Shown here one piece after another: positions 18,426-25,622 of a stretch of DNA of 64,000 nt; positions within the stretch are counted from its first letter, which is position 1; the number at the start of each line of letters is the position of its first letter. The notes under the pieces were generated by a model. That model was not told where the DNA came from and ran no database searches. It was given only the letters and a program-made list of their open reading frames with translations. The DNA comes from Mycolicibacterium hippocampi (GTDB taxonomy: Bacteria > Actinomycetota > Actinomycetes > Mycobacteriales > Mycobacteriaceae). The translations under genes were made by a program, and so were the position numbers. The DNA is taken from contig NZ_BLLB01000002.1 of NCBI RefSeq assembly GCF_010723735.1, forward strand, positions 3,534,001 to 3,598,000, read 5' to 3'.

Positions 18426-19445
18426 TCAGGCTGCCTTACCGCGGCCACGTGCAGGTCGGATGCCGGCCAGGGAAAAGGTGGTGTGCACGAGTGAGCCGAC
18501 TCGGTCGAGCAACGACTTCTGCGGGGGAACGTAATGCACGGGCCTGTCCCGGTGGTCCCGTGGGGGCGCCATGAATGCCGGCGCCTCGACCAGCGGAGCA
18601 TCCGCCGGCGCCCGGCCCTGGGCGCGACGGTAGGCGGCGACAGCCCGTGGATGCAGCCGCACCTCGTCAGGCACCGCGACGAACGCGAGCTCGACCATCT
18701 TGCCGAACAGCCGCAGCAGGACCTCGTCGCCGGCGGTCCAGCGCATTCCCGCCCGTTCGCGCACTGCGGGATCAAACAGTCCCGCCGCGATCCAACGTTG
18801 CGCCCCGACCATCGGCTTGAACATCTGATCCCACAACGGTGTCGGCATCAGCACGAATCTGGGCTTGGGGATACGGATGGAGAAGATGTCCATCGTGGCC
18901 TGGTTCATCTCGAGCTCGTCACGGCAGGTGCGGTCCCAGTAGTCCTGGAACGCTTCCCAGGATTCGGGGACCGGGCGCATGCTCATCCCGTACATGCGAT
19001 ACCACTGCACGTGCTCGTCGAACAGCTGACACTTCTCGGCCTCGGTCAGCCCGCCGCAGAAATACTCCGCGGTCTTGATGATCAGCATGAAGAACGTCGC
19101 GTGGGCCCAGTAGAACGTCTCGGGATCAAGTGCGTGATAACGCCTTCCGGCGGCGTCGACACCCTTGATCGTCTTGTGGTAGCTCTTGATCTGCGCTCCG
19201 GTCTGCGCCGCCCGGTCGCCGTCGTAGACCACGCCCATGATCGGGTACACCGAGCGGGCAACGCGCTGCAGCGGTTCGCGCAGCAGGATCGAATGGTCCT
19301 CCACGCCGGCGCCGAGGTCCGGGTACATGTTCTGGATCGCGCCTATCCAGACGCCGAGCATGCCTGTCCGGACGTCACCGAAGTACTTCCACGTCAGCGA
19401 ATCAGGGCCCAGGGGGGTGCCGTCTGCCGTCGTCGCCATCGCCAT
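18426..19445 (-). CDS. MpaB-family oxygenase (DUF2236)
   Basis: 339 residues of the MpaB/latex-clearing-protein-like family, whose studied members are haem or metal oxygenases. Recognisable parts are WKYFGDVRTGMLGVWIGAIQ near the start, the LREPLQRVARSVYPIMGVVYDG block, and FYWAHATFFMLIIKTAEYF with the conserved His. It corresponds to Rv1645c. It begins an operon with the acyl-CoA dehydrogenase (4-bp gap) and SDR genes. ATG 19445 is preceded by GAGGTG; ATG 19439 is an alternative. The reaction here is unknown. Confidence 0.85.
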   Translation of the reverse strand: MAMATTADGTPLGPDSLTWKYFGDVRTGMLGVWIGAIQNMYPDLGAGVEDHSILLREPLQRVARSVYPIMGVVYDGDRAAQTGAQIKSYHKTIKGVDAAGRRYHALDPETFYWAHATFFMLIIKTAEYFCGGLTEAEKCQLFDEHVQWYRMYGMSMRPVPESWEAFQDYWDRTCRDELEMNQATMDIFSIRIPKPRFVLMPTPLWDQMFKPMVGAQRWIAAGLFDPAVRERAGMRWTAGDEVLLRLFGKMVELAFVAVPDEVRLHPRAVAAYRRAQGRAPADAPLVEAPAFMAPPRDHRDRPVHYVPPQKSLLDRVGSLVHTTFSLAGIRPARGRGKAA

Positions 19446-19460
19446 TGATCGCACCTCATC

Positions 19461-19489
19461 ACGATAGGCGTGACAACAATCGTTGTCTA
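19461..19489 (-). promoter_or_regulatory. Promoter and palindromic operator of the oxygenase/dehydrogenase operon
   Basis: On the minus strand TAGACA (19484-19489) and TATCGT (19461-19466) are separated by 17 bases, a good -35/-10 pair, 15 bases before the oxygenase ATG. The palindrome GACAACAATCGTTGTC (19472-19487; arms GACAAC/GTTGTC) overlaps the -35 and spacer, the usual place for a repressor, perhaps of TetR type. The regulator is not identifiable. Confidence 0.55.
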
Positions 19490-19584
19490 CGACTCTCCGG
19501 CGTGGCCGCCACAGTGTTACGGACGCGGCACCGCGCTGCCACACTGTCGTGACCTGCCGGTTTATGAGCGTGTCCGGGCTCGAT

Positions 19585-19590
19585 TAGGGT
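19585..19590 (+). promoter_or_regulatory. Leaderless promoter of the cyclase gene
   Basis: TAGGGT lies 7 bases before the GTG start at 19598, so the transcript probably begins at the start codon. No ribosome-binding site is present. Upstream, ACAGTGT and ACACTGT form a spaced inverted repeat whose meaning is unclear. Confidence 0.45.
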
Positions 19591-19597
19591 AGGCGGT

Positions 19598-20449
19598 GTG
19601 GACGAGGACCCGCCGGGTGAACGCGACGGCGGACGCTCGTCAGGGCCGATCGGCTGGCTCAGGGACGCCAACCACAGTGCGAACATCATCTCGTTGCTCA
19701 GGCGCGCCCGCCGCGCACTGCCCGGCGACCCCGAGTTCGGTGATCCGTTGTCCGTCGACGGGGTCGGCGGGCCGCGGGCTGCAGCCCGGGCCGCCGGCCG
19801 CATCCTGGAGCGCGAAGCGGTGTCCCGTGAGGTGAGTCTCGGCGCCCTCCAGGTCTGGCAGGCACTGACCGAACGGGTCTCGGGCCGTCCCGCCAACGCG
19901 GAGGTGACGTTGGTGTTCACCGATCTGGTCGGCTTCTCGGCGTTCTCGCTCAGCGCCGGCGACGGTGCCACGCTCAAACTGTTGCGTCGTGTCGCCCAGG
20001 TGGTCGAGCCGCCGCTTCTCGAGTCGGGCGGCCACATCGTCAAACGCATGGGCGACGGGATCATGGCGGTGTTCGCCGATCCCACCACCGCGGTGCGCGC
20101 GACGCTCGCCGCTCGCGAGGCACTCAAATCCGTTGAGGTGGAGGGCTACACACCACGAATGCGGGTGGGAGTCCACACCGGACGTCCACAGCGCCTCGGG
20201 TCGGACTGGCTCGGCATCGATGTGAACCTGGCCGCGCGGGTAATGGAACGTGCCACCAGAGGCGAGCTCATCATCTCGGAGGCGACGCTGCAGCGGATCC
20301 CGCCCGAGGAGTTCGACAGCCTCGGGGTGACGGCGAAGAAGCTGCGCAAACAGGTCTTCGCACCCAAACAAGAGGGGGTGCCCGCCGACTTCGCCATGTA
20401 CCGGTTGCGCGCCCGCCGGGTGCCGCCCGGCGAAGCTCACGACGACTGA
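19598..20449 (+). CDS. Class III adenylate cyclase
   Basis: A cytosolic 283-residue protein converting ATP to cAMP. The N-terminal ~95 residues form a helical region resembling the pH-sensing module of Rv1264/Rv1647-type cyclases. The catalytic domain follows, with metal-binding D109 (VFTDLVGFS) and D153 (RMGDGIMA). Substrate-selecting K149 and D203 (SDWLG), and transition-state N210 and R214 (VNLAARV), are also present, so all catalytic residues are intact and ATP specificity is expected. Position matches Rv1647. Activity as a homodimer is inferred from the family. A GTG start is supported by the leaderless promoter. Confidence 0.9.
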   Translation: MDEDPPGERDGGRSSGPIGWLRDANHSANIISLLRRARRALPGDPEFGDPLSVDGVGGPRAAARAAGRILEREAVSREVSLGALQVWQALTERVSGRPANAEVTLVFTDLVGFSAFSLSAGDGATLKLLRRVAQVVEPPLLESGGHIVKRMGDGIMAVFADPTTAVRATLAAREALKSVEVEGYTPRMRVGVHTGRPQRLGSDWLGIDVNLAARVMERATRGELIISEATLQRIPPEEFDSLGVTAKKLRKQVFAPKQEGVPADFAMYRLRARRVPPGEAHDD

Positions 20450-20480
20450 CCGCCCGTCGGCGCATAGCGACAACGACGAA

Positions 20481-20514
20481 GGGGCACCTCCTGGTGGGGG
20501 TGCCCCTTTCTTTG
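20481..20514. terminator. Terminator between convergent cyclase and small-protein genes
   Basis: GGGGCACC (20481-20488) and GGTGCCCC (20499-20506) form an 8-bp stem with a 10-base loop, followed on the plus strand by TTTCTTTG. It can end cyclase transcription and, from the other side, that of small gene copy A. Confidence 0.75.
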
Positions 20515-20523
20515 TCTGTTGGG

Positions 20524-20850
20524 TTACTTGATGTCGATGAAGACGACGTTGCCGGTGGTTTGGAGGACCTTGTCGTCGCCTTGGGCGTCCCAGACGTATT
20601 CGCGGATGGGTTGGCCTTGGCGGATGGAGACGATCTCGGCGTTGTCGAGGGCGGTGGAGCCTTGGCGGTTGACGATGACGCGGTTGCCGTCGGCTTCGAG
20701 TGCGGCGATGGTGTCGGTGGCGCTGGTTCCCGACGGGGCGGCTTTGGGGGGCCAGGGTCCGGCGGCGGCGGGTCCGGCCAGTCCGATGATGGTGGCGGTG
20801 AATCCGGCGGCGATGGCGGTGATGGTGGTGGCGGCGGTGAGGTTTTTCAT
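20524..20850 (-). CDS. Small secreted protein, copy A
   Basis: A 108-residue precursor: MKN, a hydrophobic helix, then AGPAAAG as a probable signal-peptidase site near residue 30. The mature ~75 residues have the pattern TIAALEADGNRVIVNRQGSTALDNAEIVSIRQGQ ending VVFIDIK. This resembles a group of small exported mycobacterial proteins with a TIxxLExxGxxVxVNxxG core; the usual cysteines are missing. Function is unknown. It is one of three local copies (28746-29069, 30501-30827). It has its own GGAAT-N18-GTT promoter about 100 bases upstream. Confidence 0.75.
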   Translation of the reverse strand: MKNLTAATTITAIAAGFTATIIGLAGPAAAGPWPPKAAPSGTSATDTIAALEADGNRVIVNRQGSTALDNAEIVSIRQGQPIREYVWDAQGDDKVLQTTGNVVFIDIK

Positions 20851-20948
20851 GGTCTCTGCTTGTCCCTGTGTGTTGGGTCGCAGCCGTGGAGCGAATCTCG
20901 CGGTTTCGACGTTCTGTGTTGCCTTCTTTTTGTGGTTCTGATGGCTTA

Positions 20949-20974
20949 AACCGGCAGGTCAGGGGTTTAATTCC
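20949..20974 (-). promoter_or_regulatory. SigH/SigR-type promoter of small gene copy A
   Basis: On the minus strand GGAAT (20970-20974), an 18-base spacer and GTT (20949-20951) exactly match the SigH/SigR consensus. The -35 continues as GGAATTAAACC and the -10 as GGTTTA, identically in copy B and with few changes in copy C. Just upstream, CTGCCA is repeated 21 bases apart (20977-20982, 20998-21003). The leader to the ATG is ~90 bases. Confidence 0.75.
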
Positions 20975-21110
20975 GGTGGCAGGAATTGAACGGCCGCTGG
21001 CAGGAACCGGCGCCTGATTGCCCGCCGGGACTGCGTTTCGCGCGGGAATCTCGGGAGGGGCCGTGCTGGAATACCGTTCCGGCGCCGGTGGGTGGGTAGT
21101 TGGCGTGCTG

Positions 21111-22118
21111 TTAGGTGATGCGTGGGGGCAGTACCACGGTGTCGCCGGTGACGTCGATGGTGACCTTGCCGCGCAGTGCATAGGAGCGTCTGTTCTCCAG
21201 GAGTTCGTGCGCTTCGCCGGTTCGGGCGAGCGGAAGGGTTGCGCCGATGACCGGTTTGACCAGGCCGCGTTCGACGAGGGTGGTGAGTGCGTCGAGCTTT
21301 CCGCGGTTTTGTCGGGTGAAGACGAAGTGGTAGGCGGCGTTTTTTCCCCATGCTTCGATGAGGTTTTGCGGTTGGGTGATGTCGACGATGCTGACTACGC
21401 GTCCGGCATCGGCCAGTGTCAGCGGGCTTCGGGTGAGCGTGTCGCCGCCGATGGTGTCGAAGACGACATCGACGCCGTTGCCTTGGGTCAGCTCGGCTAC
21501 CGCGTCGATGTAGTCGGTCGTGGTGTAGTCGATTGCGGCATCGGCTCCCAGGGAGCGCATGAATTCATGGTCGGCGGGTTTGGCGGTGGTGATCACGCGT
21601 GCGCCGATTGCGTTGGCGATCTGGATGGCGATGGTGCCGACGCCGCCTGTGCCGCCATGGATGAGGATCGTCTCGCCGACGGTGAGTTGAGCTCGGCTCA
21701 CCAGGGCTTCCCAGACTGTTCCGCCGACCAGGGTCAGGCTCGCTGCTTCGAGGTGACTGAGGTTCTGCGGTTTGCGGCCGACGAGTTCGACGTCGGCGAT
21801 GTGTTGCTCGGCGTAGGAGCCGGGGCCGCCGAAGATCCGGGGGGTGTAGTACACCTCATCGCCGGGGCGGAACTCGGTGACGTGGGATCCGATTTCCTCG
21901 ATCACCCCGGAGATGTCATGGCCGATGATCGCCGGCAAGGCCACCAGATCGGCGTAGTCTCCGCGGCGGATCTGATAGTCCAGCGGGTTGACCGCGCTGG
22001 CATGCACGCGCACCCGCACCTGACGGGGTCCGACCTGCCCAACGGCGACATCGCGTAACTCGAAGGCATCGACCCCTCCGAAACGGGCCAGTACAACAGC
22101 TTTCATCAAATCAGTCAT
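21111..22118 (-). CDS. NADP-dependent zinc-independent oxidoreductase (quinone reductase type), copy 1
   Basis: A medium-chain reductase of 335 residues. The N-terminal GroES-like domain contains GHDISGVIEEIG (~70), and the nucleotide-binding Rossmann domain has HGGTGGVGTIAIQIA (~150). Structural and catalytic zinc ligands are absent, as in quinone oxidoreductases and enoyl reductases of this superfamily. The sequence after strand 2 (ITTAKPADHEF) suits NADPH. It likely reduces quinones or reactive enones. ATG 22118 or ATG 22106 may be the start. It follows the pirin gene on the same strand after 212 bp and is nearly identical to copy 2 at 29331-30338. Confidence 0.88.
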   Translation of the reverse strand: MTDLMKAVVLARFGGVDAFELRDVAVGQVGPRQVRVRVHASAVNPLDYQIRRGDYADLVALPAIIGHDISGVIEEIGSHVTEFRPGDEVYYTPRIFGGPGSYAEQHIADVELVGRKPQNLSHLEAASLTLVGGTVWEALVSRAQLTVGETILIHGGTGGVGTIAIQIANAIGARVITTAKPADHEFMRSLGADAAIDYTTTDYIDAVAELTQGNGVDVVFDTIGGDTLTRSPLTLADAGRVVSIVDITQPQNLIEAWGKNAAYHFVFTRQNRGKLDALTTLVERGLVKPVIGATLPLARTGEAHELLENRRSYALRGKVTIDVTGDTVVLPPRIT

Positions 22119-22330
22119 CTCGTTCACAGCTTTCTCTTCAAGTTCCAGGATGCGCAACGGCGCCGAGCGGTTCTTCTCTCAGTGTTGCGCGCACCATCCA
22201 CCCACTCCAGTGGCGGTGATACCAATATCTGCGAGGAGGGTGGCACGCCCGTCGCGCGGCGCTCGCGCCGACCCGGCGGTACGCATTGGGGTGAGGTCAC
22301 GGCGTGTTTCATCGCAATCTGCCGTCGTGA

Positions 22331-23299
22331 TCACCGGTGTGGGGGTGCATGTTCGGCGGGGATGACGCCGAATCGGCCGGCCTGATAATCCTCGTAGGCG
22401 CGGACGACCTCCTCGCGGGTGCTCATCACAAAGGGCCCGGACTGAACCACGGGTTCTCGGATCGGCTGACCGCCGAGCAGCAGGACCTCCAGGTTCGGCT
22501 CCGCGGCGGGTTGGCTCTGCTGGGCGGCAAGGGTCAGTGCGTCCCCGGCGCCGTAGACGGCGAGTTGACCTTTTCGGATGGGTTGCGCGGTTGCACCAAC
22601 GGTGCCGTTGCCGGCGAGCACGTAGGCCAGCGAGTTGAAATCGGCCTGCCACGGCAATTCCATTCGCGCACCGGGACTTACGGTGGCGTGCACGACGGCG
22701 ATGGGTGTGTAGGTCGTGCCCGGACCGGTGTAACCGGCGATGTCGCCGGCGATGACCCGAAGTAGTGCGCCGCCGTCGGCCGAGGACAACAGCCGAGCTT
22801 GCTTAGCGCGGATGTCTTGGTATCGAGGTGTGACGAACTTGTTGGCGCGGGGCAGATTCACCCACAGCTGGACACCGTGAAACATCCCGCCGGAGAGGAC
22901 CAATTGCTCCGGTGGCTTCTCGATGTGCAGGATTCCCTTACCCGCGGTCATCCATTGGGTATCGCCGTTGGTAATCGTTCCACCGCCGCCATGCGAGTCA
23001 CTGTGCTCGAAGGTGCCATCGATGATGTAGGTGACGGTCTCGAAGCCTCGGTGGGGATGCCACGGGGTGCCCATGGGCTCACCCGGCGCCCAATCGATCT
23101 CGCCCATCTGATCCATATGGATGAACGGGTCCAAGTCGGTGTGCGACACCCCAGCGAAAGCGCGTCGCACCGGGAACCCGTCTCCCTCGAATCCGGCCGG
23201 TGCGGTGGTGACCGATCGCACCGGCCGTTGGGTGTAGGTGGCTGGATTCGGTACGGGGACGCGGGGCAAAGTGAGCGTGTCCGCGGTGATCGCCGGCAT
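22331..23299 (-). CDS. Pirin family protein
   Basis: 322 residues with the bicupin pirin fold. The metal ligands are intact: H81 and H83 in HPHRGFETVTY, H125 and E127 in GKGILHIE. The motifs WAPGEPMGTPWHPH and VQLWVNLP are diagnostic. Bacterial pirins bind iron or other metals; some have quercetinase activity or act as redox sensors, so the role is not fixed. ATG 23299 follows AGAGGA with 6-base spacing and gives the family N-terminus. An in-frame ATG at 23392 lacks a ribosome site. It follows the sigma-factor gene by 128 bp and precedes the oxidoreductase, suggesting one transcript. Confidence 0.9.
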   Translation of the reverse strand: MPAITADTLTLPRVPVPNPATYTQRPVRSVTTAPAGFEGDGFPVRRAFAGVSHTDLDPFIHMDQMGEIDWAPGEPMGTPWHPHRGFETVTYIIDGTFEHSDSHGGGGTITNGDTQWMTAGKGILHIEKPPEQLVLSGGMFHGVQLWVNLPRANKFVTPRYQDIRAKQARLLSSADGGALLRVIAGDIAGYTGPGTTYTPIAVVHATVSPGARMELPWQADFNSLAYVLAGNGTVGATAQPIRKGQLAVYGAGDALTLAAQQSQPAAEPNLEVLLLGGQPIREPVVQSGPFVMSTREEVVRAYEDYQAGRFGVIPAEHAPPHR

Positions 23300-23427
23300 G
23301 TTTGTTCCTCTCAGTTGGTGTGAAGGCGTGGAAATCGAGACGGAGTCAGCGACCAGCGCGGCTGCGACTGCGACTGCGAGCGCTGAACTCATTTCGGCAG
23401 TGTGGAAGACGGTGCGACGAGAACGTG

Positions 23428-24075
23428 TCAGGCCACAACCCGATGCTCATCCCGGAAGTACCCGCGGTCAGCGGCGACGCCAGCCAACAGGACGCGCAGC
23501 TGGGATCGACCGCGGTGGATCCGTGACATGACGGTGCCCAGCGGCGTGCTCATGATCGCGCTGATCTCCTTGTAGGCAAGTCCCTCGACGTCGGCGTAGT
23601 ACACCGCCATCCGAAACTCTTCGGGCAAGGCATCCAGTGCGTTCCTGACGTCGTCGTCGGGCAATGACTCCAAGACCTCGACCTCGGCGGAACGCAGGGC
23701 TGTTGGTGAACGTTCCACGTCGGCGGCCAGCTGCCAGTCGTGGATCGTGTCGGCGGGCACCTCATCGGGCCGGCGCATCCGCTTGCGGTACCGGTTGATG
23801 TGGGTGTTGGCCTGGATGCGAAAGAGCCACGCTTTGAGATTTGTCCCCTGCTGAAAGGTCCTGAAACCGGTGTACGCCCGCACCATGGTCTCCTGCACCA
23901 GGTCTTCTGCGTCGGCGCGCTGTTGGGTCATTCGCATGGCCCCACCAAAAAGCTTGTCCAAGAGCGGGATTGCGTCACGCTCGAAACGCGCCGCCACTTC
24001 AGCGTCGGTTTCGTCCGGGACCGGGTTGGGGTGGCCGTTGATGGTTGGAGGTACAGCGGGTTCGAGGTTGATCAT
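23428..24075 (-). CDS. ECF RNA polymerase sigma factor, SigH/SigR-like
   Basis: The 215-residue protein is very close to mycobacterial SigH. Region 2 contains FERDAIPLLDKLFGGAMRMT and DAEDLVQETMVRAYTGF; region 4 contains LPEEFRMAVYYADVEGLAYKEI and TPLGTVMSRIHRGR. SigH-type factors direct transcription from GGAAT-N18-GTT promoters in thiol-oxidative and heat stress. The usual partner, a zinc anti-sigma (RshA, HxxxCxxC) encoded directly downstream, is absent; the next gene is pirin. The chromosome probably has a separate canonical sigH, so this is likely a paralogue. It starts 9 bp after the NTF2-like gene, with AGGAGA ahead of its ATG. Confidence 0.9.
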   Translation of the reverse strand: MINLEPAVPPTINGHPNPVPDETDAEVAARFERDAIPLLDKLFGGAMRMTQQRADAEDLVQETMVRAYTGFRTFQQGTNLKAWLFRIQANTHINRYRKRMRRPDEVPADTIHDWQLAADVERSPTALRSAEVEVLESLPDDDVRNALDALPEEFRMAVYYADVEGLAYKEISAIMSTPLGTVMSRIHRGRSQLRVLLAGVAADRGYFRDEHRVVA

Positions 24076-24084
24076 GGCGGTCTC

Positions 24085-24495
24085 CTAGTGCTGTTCGGTA
24101 AGTGTGAGCAGCGGCATTGCGAGGGCGGGCGCGAGGTGATTCTGGAGTGCCACGACGGCTCGCAACGGTCGCAGATGGATCGACAGCGAGGCGACCTTGC
24201 CTTCGGCGTTGATGCCGATCAGATCCACGCCGTCGATCTCGGTGGTGCCGATCTTGATATTAGTTACAACTGCGAAATGCCCATCGCCTGCGATGATTTC
24301 GGTGACGATGAACTCGTCGAAGACATCGAGGAGCTGAGCCACGACATGCGCGACCTTCTCGCGGCCGACGACTGGCTCAACGGCGATCGGGCTCTCGAGA
24401 ATCACATATTCGGCAAGTTCAGCTGCTGCGCTCGTGGCATCGCGTGCCTGCACAGCTGCCAAGAACGCCGATAGTCCTGCAGGAATCTCATCCAT
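24085..24495 (-). CDS. NTF2/SnoaL-like fold protein
   Basis: A single-domain protein of 136 residues, with an N-terminal helix (MDEIPAGLSAFLAAVQARD), then YVILESPIAVEPVVGREKVAHVV and the paired strands FAVVTNIKIGTTEIDGVDLIGINAEGKV, which is the pattern of SnoaL-like cone-shaped folds. Such proteins bind or isomerise small hydrophobic molecules; no catalytic Asp/His pair is evident, so ligand sensing is possible. In ECF41-type sigma factors a related domain is fused to the sigma itself. Here it is a separate gene 9 bp ahead of the sigma gene, so a regulatory link is plausible but unproven. Confidence 0.7.
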   Translation of the reverse strand: MDEIPAGLSAFLAAVQARDATSAAAELAEYVILESPIAVEPVVGREKVAHVVAQLLDVFDEFIVTEIIAGDGHFAVVTNIKIGTTEIDGVDLIGINAEGKVASLSIHLRPLRAVVALQNHLAPALAMPLLTLTEQH

Positions 24496-24768
24496 GGTGA
24501 TCGACTTCCGTTGTTTCCAGGTTTTGCTGGAGATGTGTGTGCTGCGGATCGAGTCGGCGGAACCGGCTTTCTCCGTGCCACAAGGTTCGCAGCGCCGAGG
24601 GCGCCTTCGCGTCGGTGAAAGTCCCTTACGTAGTTCTCGGCCGCTACCGTTGTGGCGAACGATGTCACCAGCGGGTCGCAGCCGAGCCATCGGCGTGCGC
24701 ACGAAGCCGTGTGGGGATCTACAACGCTCGACCGGAACACGATGTCCGCTCGACAAGAGTTCCAGCTG
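24496..24768. other. 273-bp gap between TetR gene and NTF2-like/sigma operon
   Basis: The gap should hold the promoter for the NTF2-like-sigma-pirin operon unless that operon is read from the TetR promoter. A GGAAG ribosome site precedes the NTF2-like ATG. A GGAAC/GTT pair at 24736-24763 on the minus strand has a 20-base spacer, too long for a convincing SigH promoter. I see no hairpin terminator after the TetR gene. Confidence 0.4.
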
Positions 24769-25329
24769 TCAGCGCACTCCCTGGAACACGATTTCAAGAA
24801 TGGCGTCGATGTATCCGGGTTCGAGTGGCATCGAATGAAACAGCCGGTACTCGACGACTCCGTACAGCAGGTCGCGCAGAGTCTGCCAGTCGGCGTCGGC
24901 GCGCATCTCGCCGCGCTGCATTGCCAGGGCGGTCCGGGCGCCGAAGTCCGCAATGTTGGGTTCGATGATCTGGTCGAAGAGGGTGCGCAGGAGGTCGGGG
25001 TCGGACTGGCCGGCGGCGATCAGACCCCGATATGCAGGTCCGAAGCCGGTGGTTGTGATCACCTCCAGGATCCCTGTCAGCTGGGTCCGGATGTCGGCGA
25101 CGATGTCGCCGGTGTCGGGGATTGCCACGACGGTGCCGAGGCGCTCGGTCGCAGCTTCGAGTATCACCGCACCTTTGGAGGGCCACCAGCGGTAGATCGT
25201 CTGCTTGCTCACGCCTGCCTGCCTGGCGATCGCCTCGATGGAGATGTTGTCGTACCCGAGCTCGCCGATCATCGAGATGGACGCGTCGAGGATGGCCCGA
25301 CGCGATTGTTCGTTGCGGCTTGCTGGCAT
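24769..25329 (-). CDS. TetR-family transcriptional regulator
   Basis: 186 residues with a TetR N-terminal helix-turn-helix: ILDASISMIGELGYDNISIE, then AIARQAGVSKQTIYRWWPSKGAV (to ~65), followed by an alpha-helical ligand domain of unknown specificity. ATG 25329 matches the family start. It is divergent from the LuxR-type regulator. The gap between them has two overlapping perfect inverted repeats (25363-25400), the likely autoregulatory operator. It is followed by the NTF2-like/sigma operon on the same strand, so it may also control those genes. Confidence 0.9.
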   Translation of the reverse strand: MPASRNEQSRRAILDASISMIGELGYDNISIEAIARQAGVSKQTIYRWWPSKGAVILEAATERLGTVVAIPDTGDIVADIRTQLTGILEVITTTGFGPAYRGLIAAGQSDPDLLRTLFDQIIEPNIADFGARTALAMQRGEMRADADWQTLRDLLYGVVEYRLFHSMPLEPGYIDAILEIVFQGVR

Positions 25330-25362
25330 GCCGGACACCGTAGGAGACAGGCGCCTACGAAG

Positions 25363-25400
25363 CAATACGGTCCGGTTCGTATTGACGGGAAGCGGACCGT
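25363..25400. promoter_or_regulatory. Overlapping inverted repeats, candidate TetR operator
   Basis: CAATACG (25363-25369) and CGTATTG (25378-25384) form a perfect 7-bp inverted repeat with an 8-base spacer. Interlocked with it, ACGGTCCG (25367-25374) and CGGACCGT (25393-25400) form a perfect 8-bp inverted repeat with an 18-base spacer. They lie in the divergent TetR/LuxR gap, 34 bases upstream of the TetR ATG. Confidence 0.6.
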
Positions 25401-25499
25401 CTCGTATCGTTTCCGGTGGCTGGTGCGGCGCTCCTGGCCAAAGCCTTGGAACGCTCGGATCAGCACGGATAGGCGCCTCCGCAGGAAAGGAAGCCTCCC

Positions 25500-25622
25500 G
25501 TGTCCGTCGAACTGATCGATTCAGAAGACGCTCGGCTCATGCTTCTCGGGGTCGACGCGTCGCCGGTCCTGACCCGAGCGCTGGTCGAGCATCGACCTTC
25601 CGCGACGGAGGCCCCGCGTTGA
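25500..25622 (+). CDS. Possible 40-residue ORF coupled to the LuxR-type gene
   Basis: GTG 25500 is 8 bases after AAGGA and opens 40 codons (MSVELIDSEDARLMLLGVDA onward) with mycobacterium-like codon use. Its TGA overlaps the TTG start of the following regulator (TTGA). The arrangement fits translational coupling. No family is recognised; it could be a leader peptide or a small protein. Confidence 0.45.
   Translation: MSVELIDSEDARLMLLGVDASPVLTRALVEHRPSATEAPR

Larger units (their letters stand above)
20521..22164. repeat. 1.64-kb direct repeat, copy 1
   Basis: This segment and 28743-30384 are nearly identical over their whole length. By eye I see one base substitution (20634 region, C versus T), a 1-base and a 2-base G-run difference in the small gene, and one extra G in copy 2 near 29265. 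The identity starts at the stop codon of the small secreted gene and ends at GGCGCC upstream of the oxidoreductase. No transposase, inverted ends or target duplication is visible. The flanks differ, so the borders are sharp. Confidence 0.95.

Noticed and set aside
20760..20850. GGTGGCGGCGGT-like low-complexity stretch as a tandem repeat
   Set aside because: It is the signal-peptide coding region of the small secreted gene read on the other strand; Ala-rich codons explain it.
23299..23392. Longer pirin starting at ATG 23392
   Set aside because: No ribosome site, and the 31 added residues do not match pirins; ATG 23299 has a well-spaced AGAGGA.
24736..24763. GGAAC...GTT on the minus strand as a SigH promoter for the NTF2-like/sigma/pirin operon
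   Set aside because: The spacer is 20 bases and the boxes are incomplete, unlike the exact 18-base spacing of the three small-gene promoters. Autoregulation of the sigma gene therefore remains unproven.
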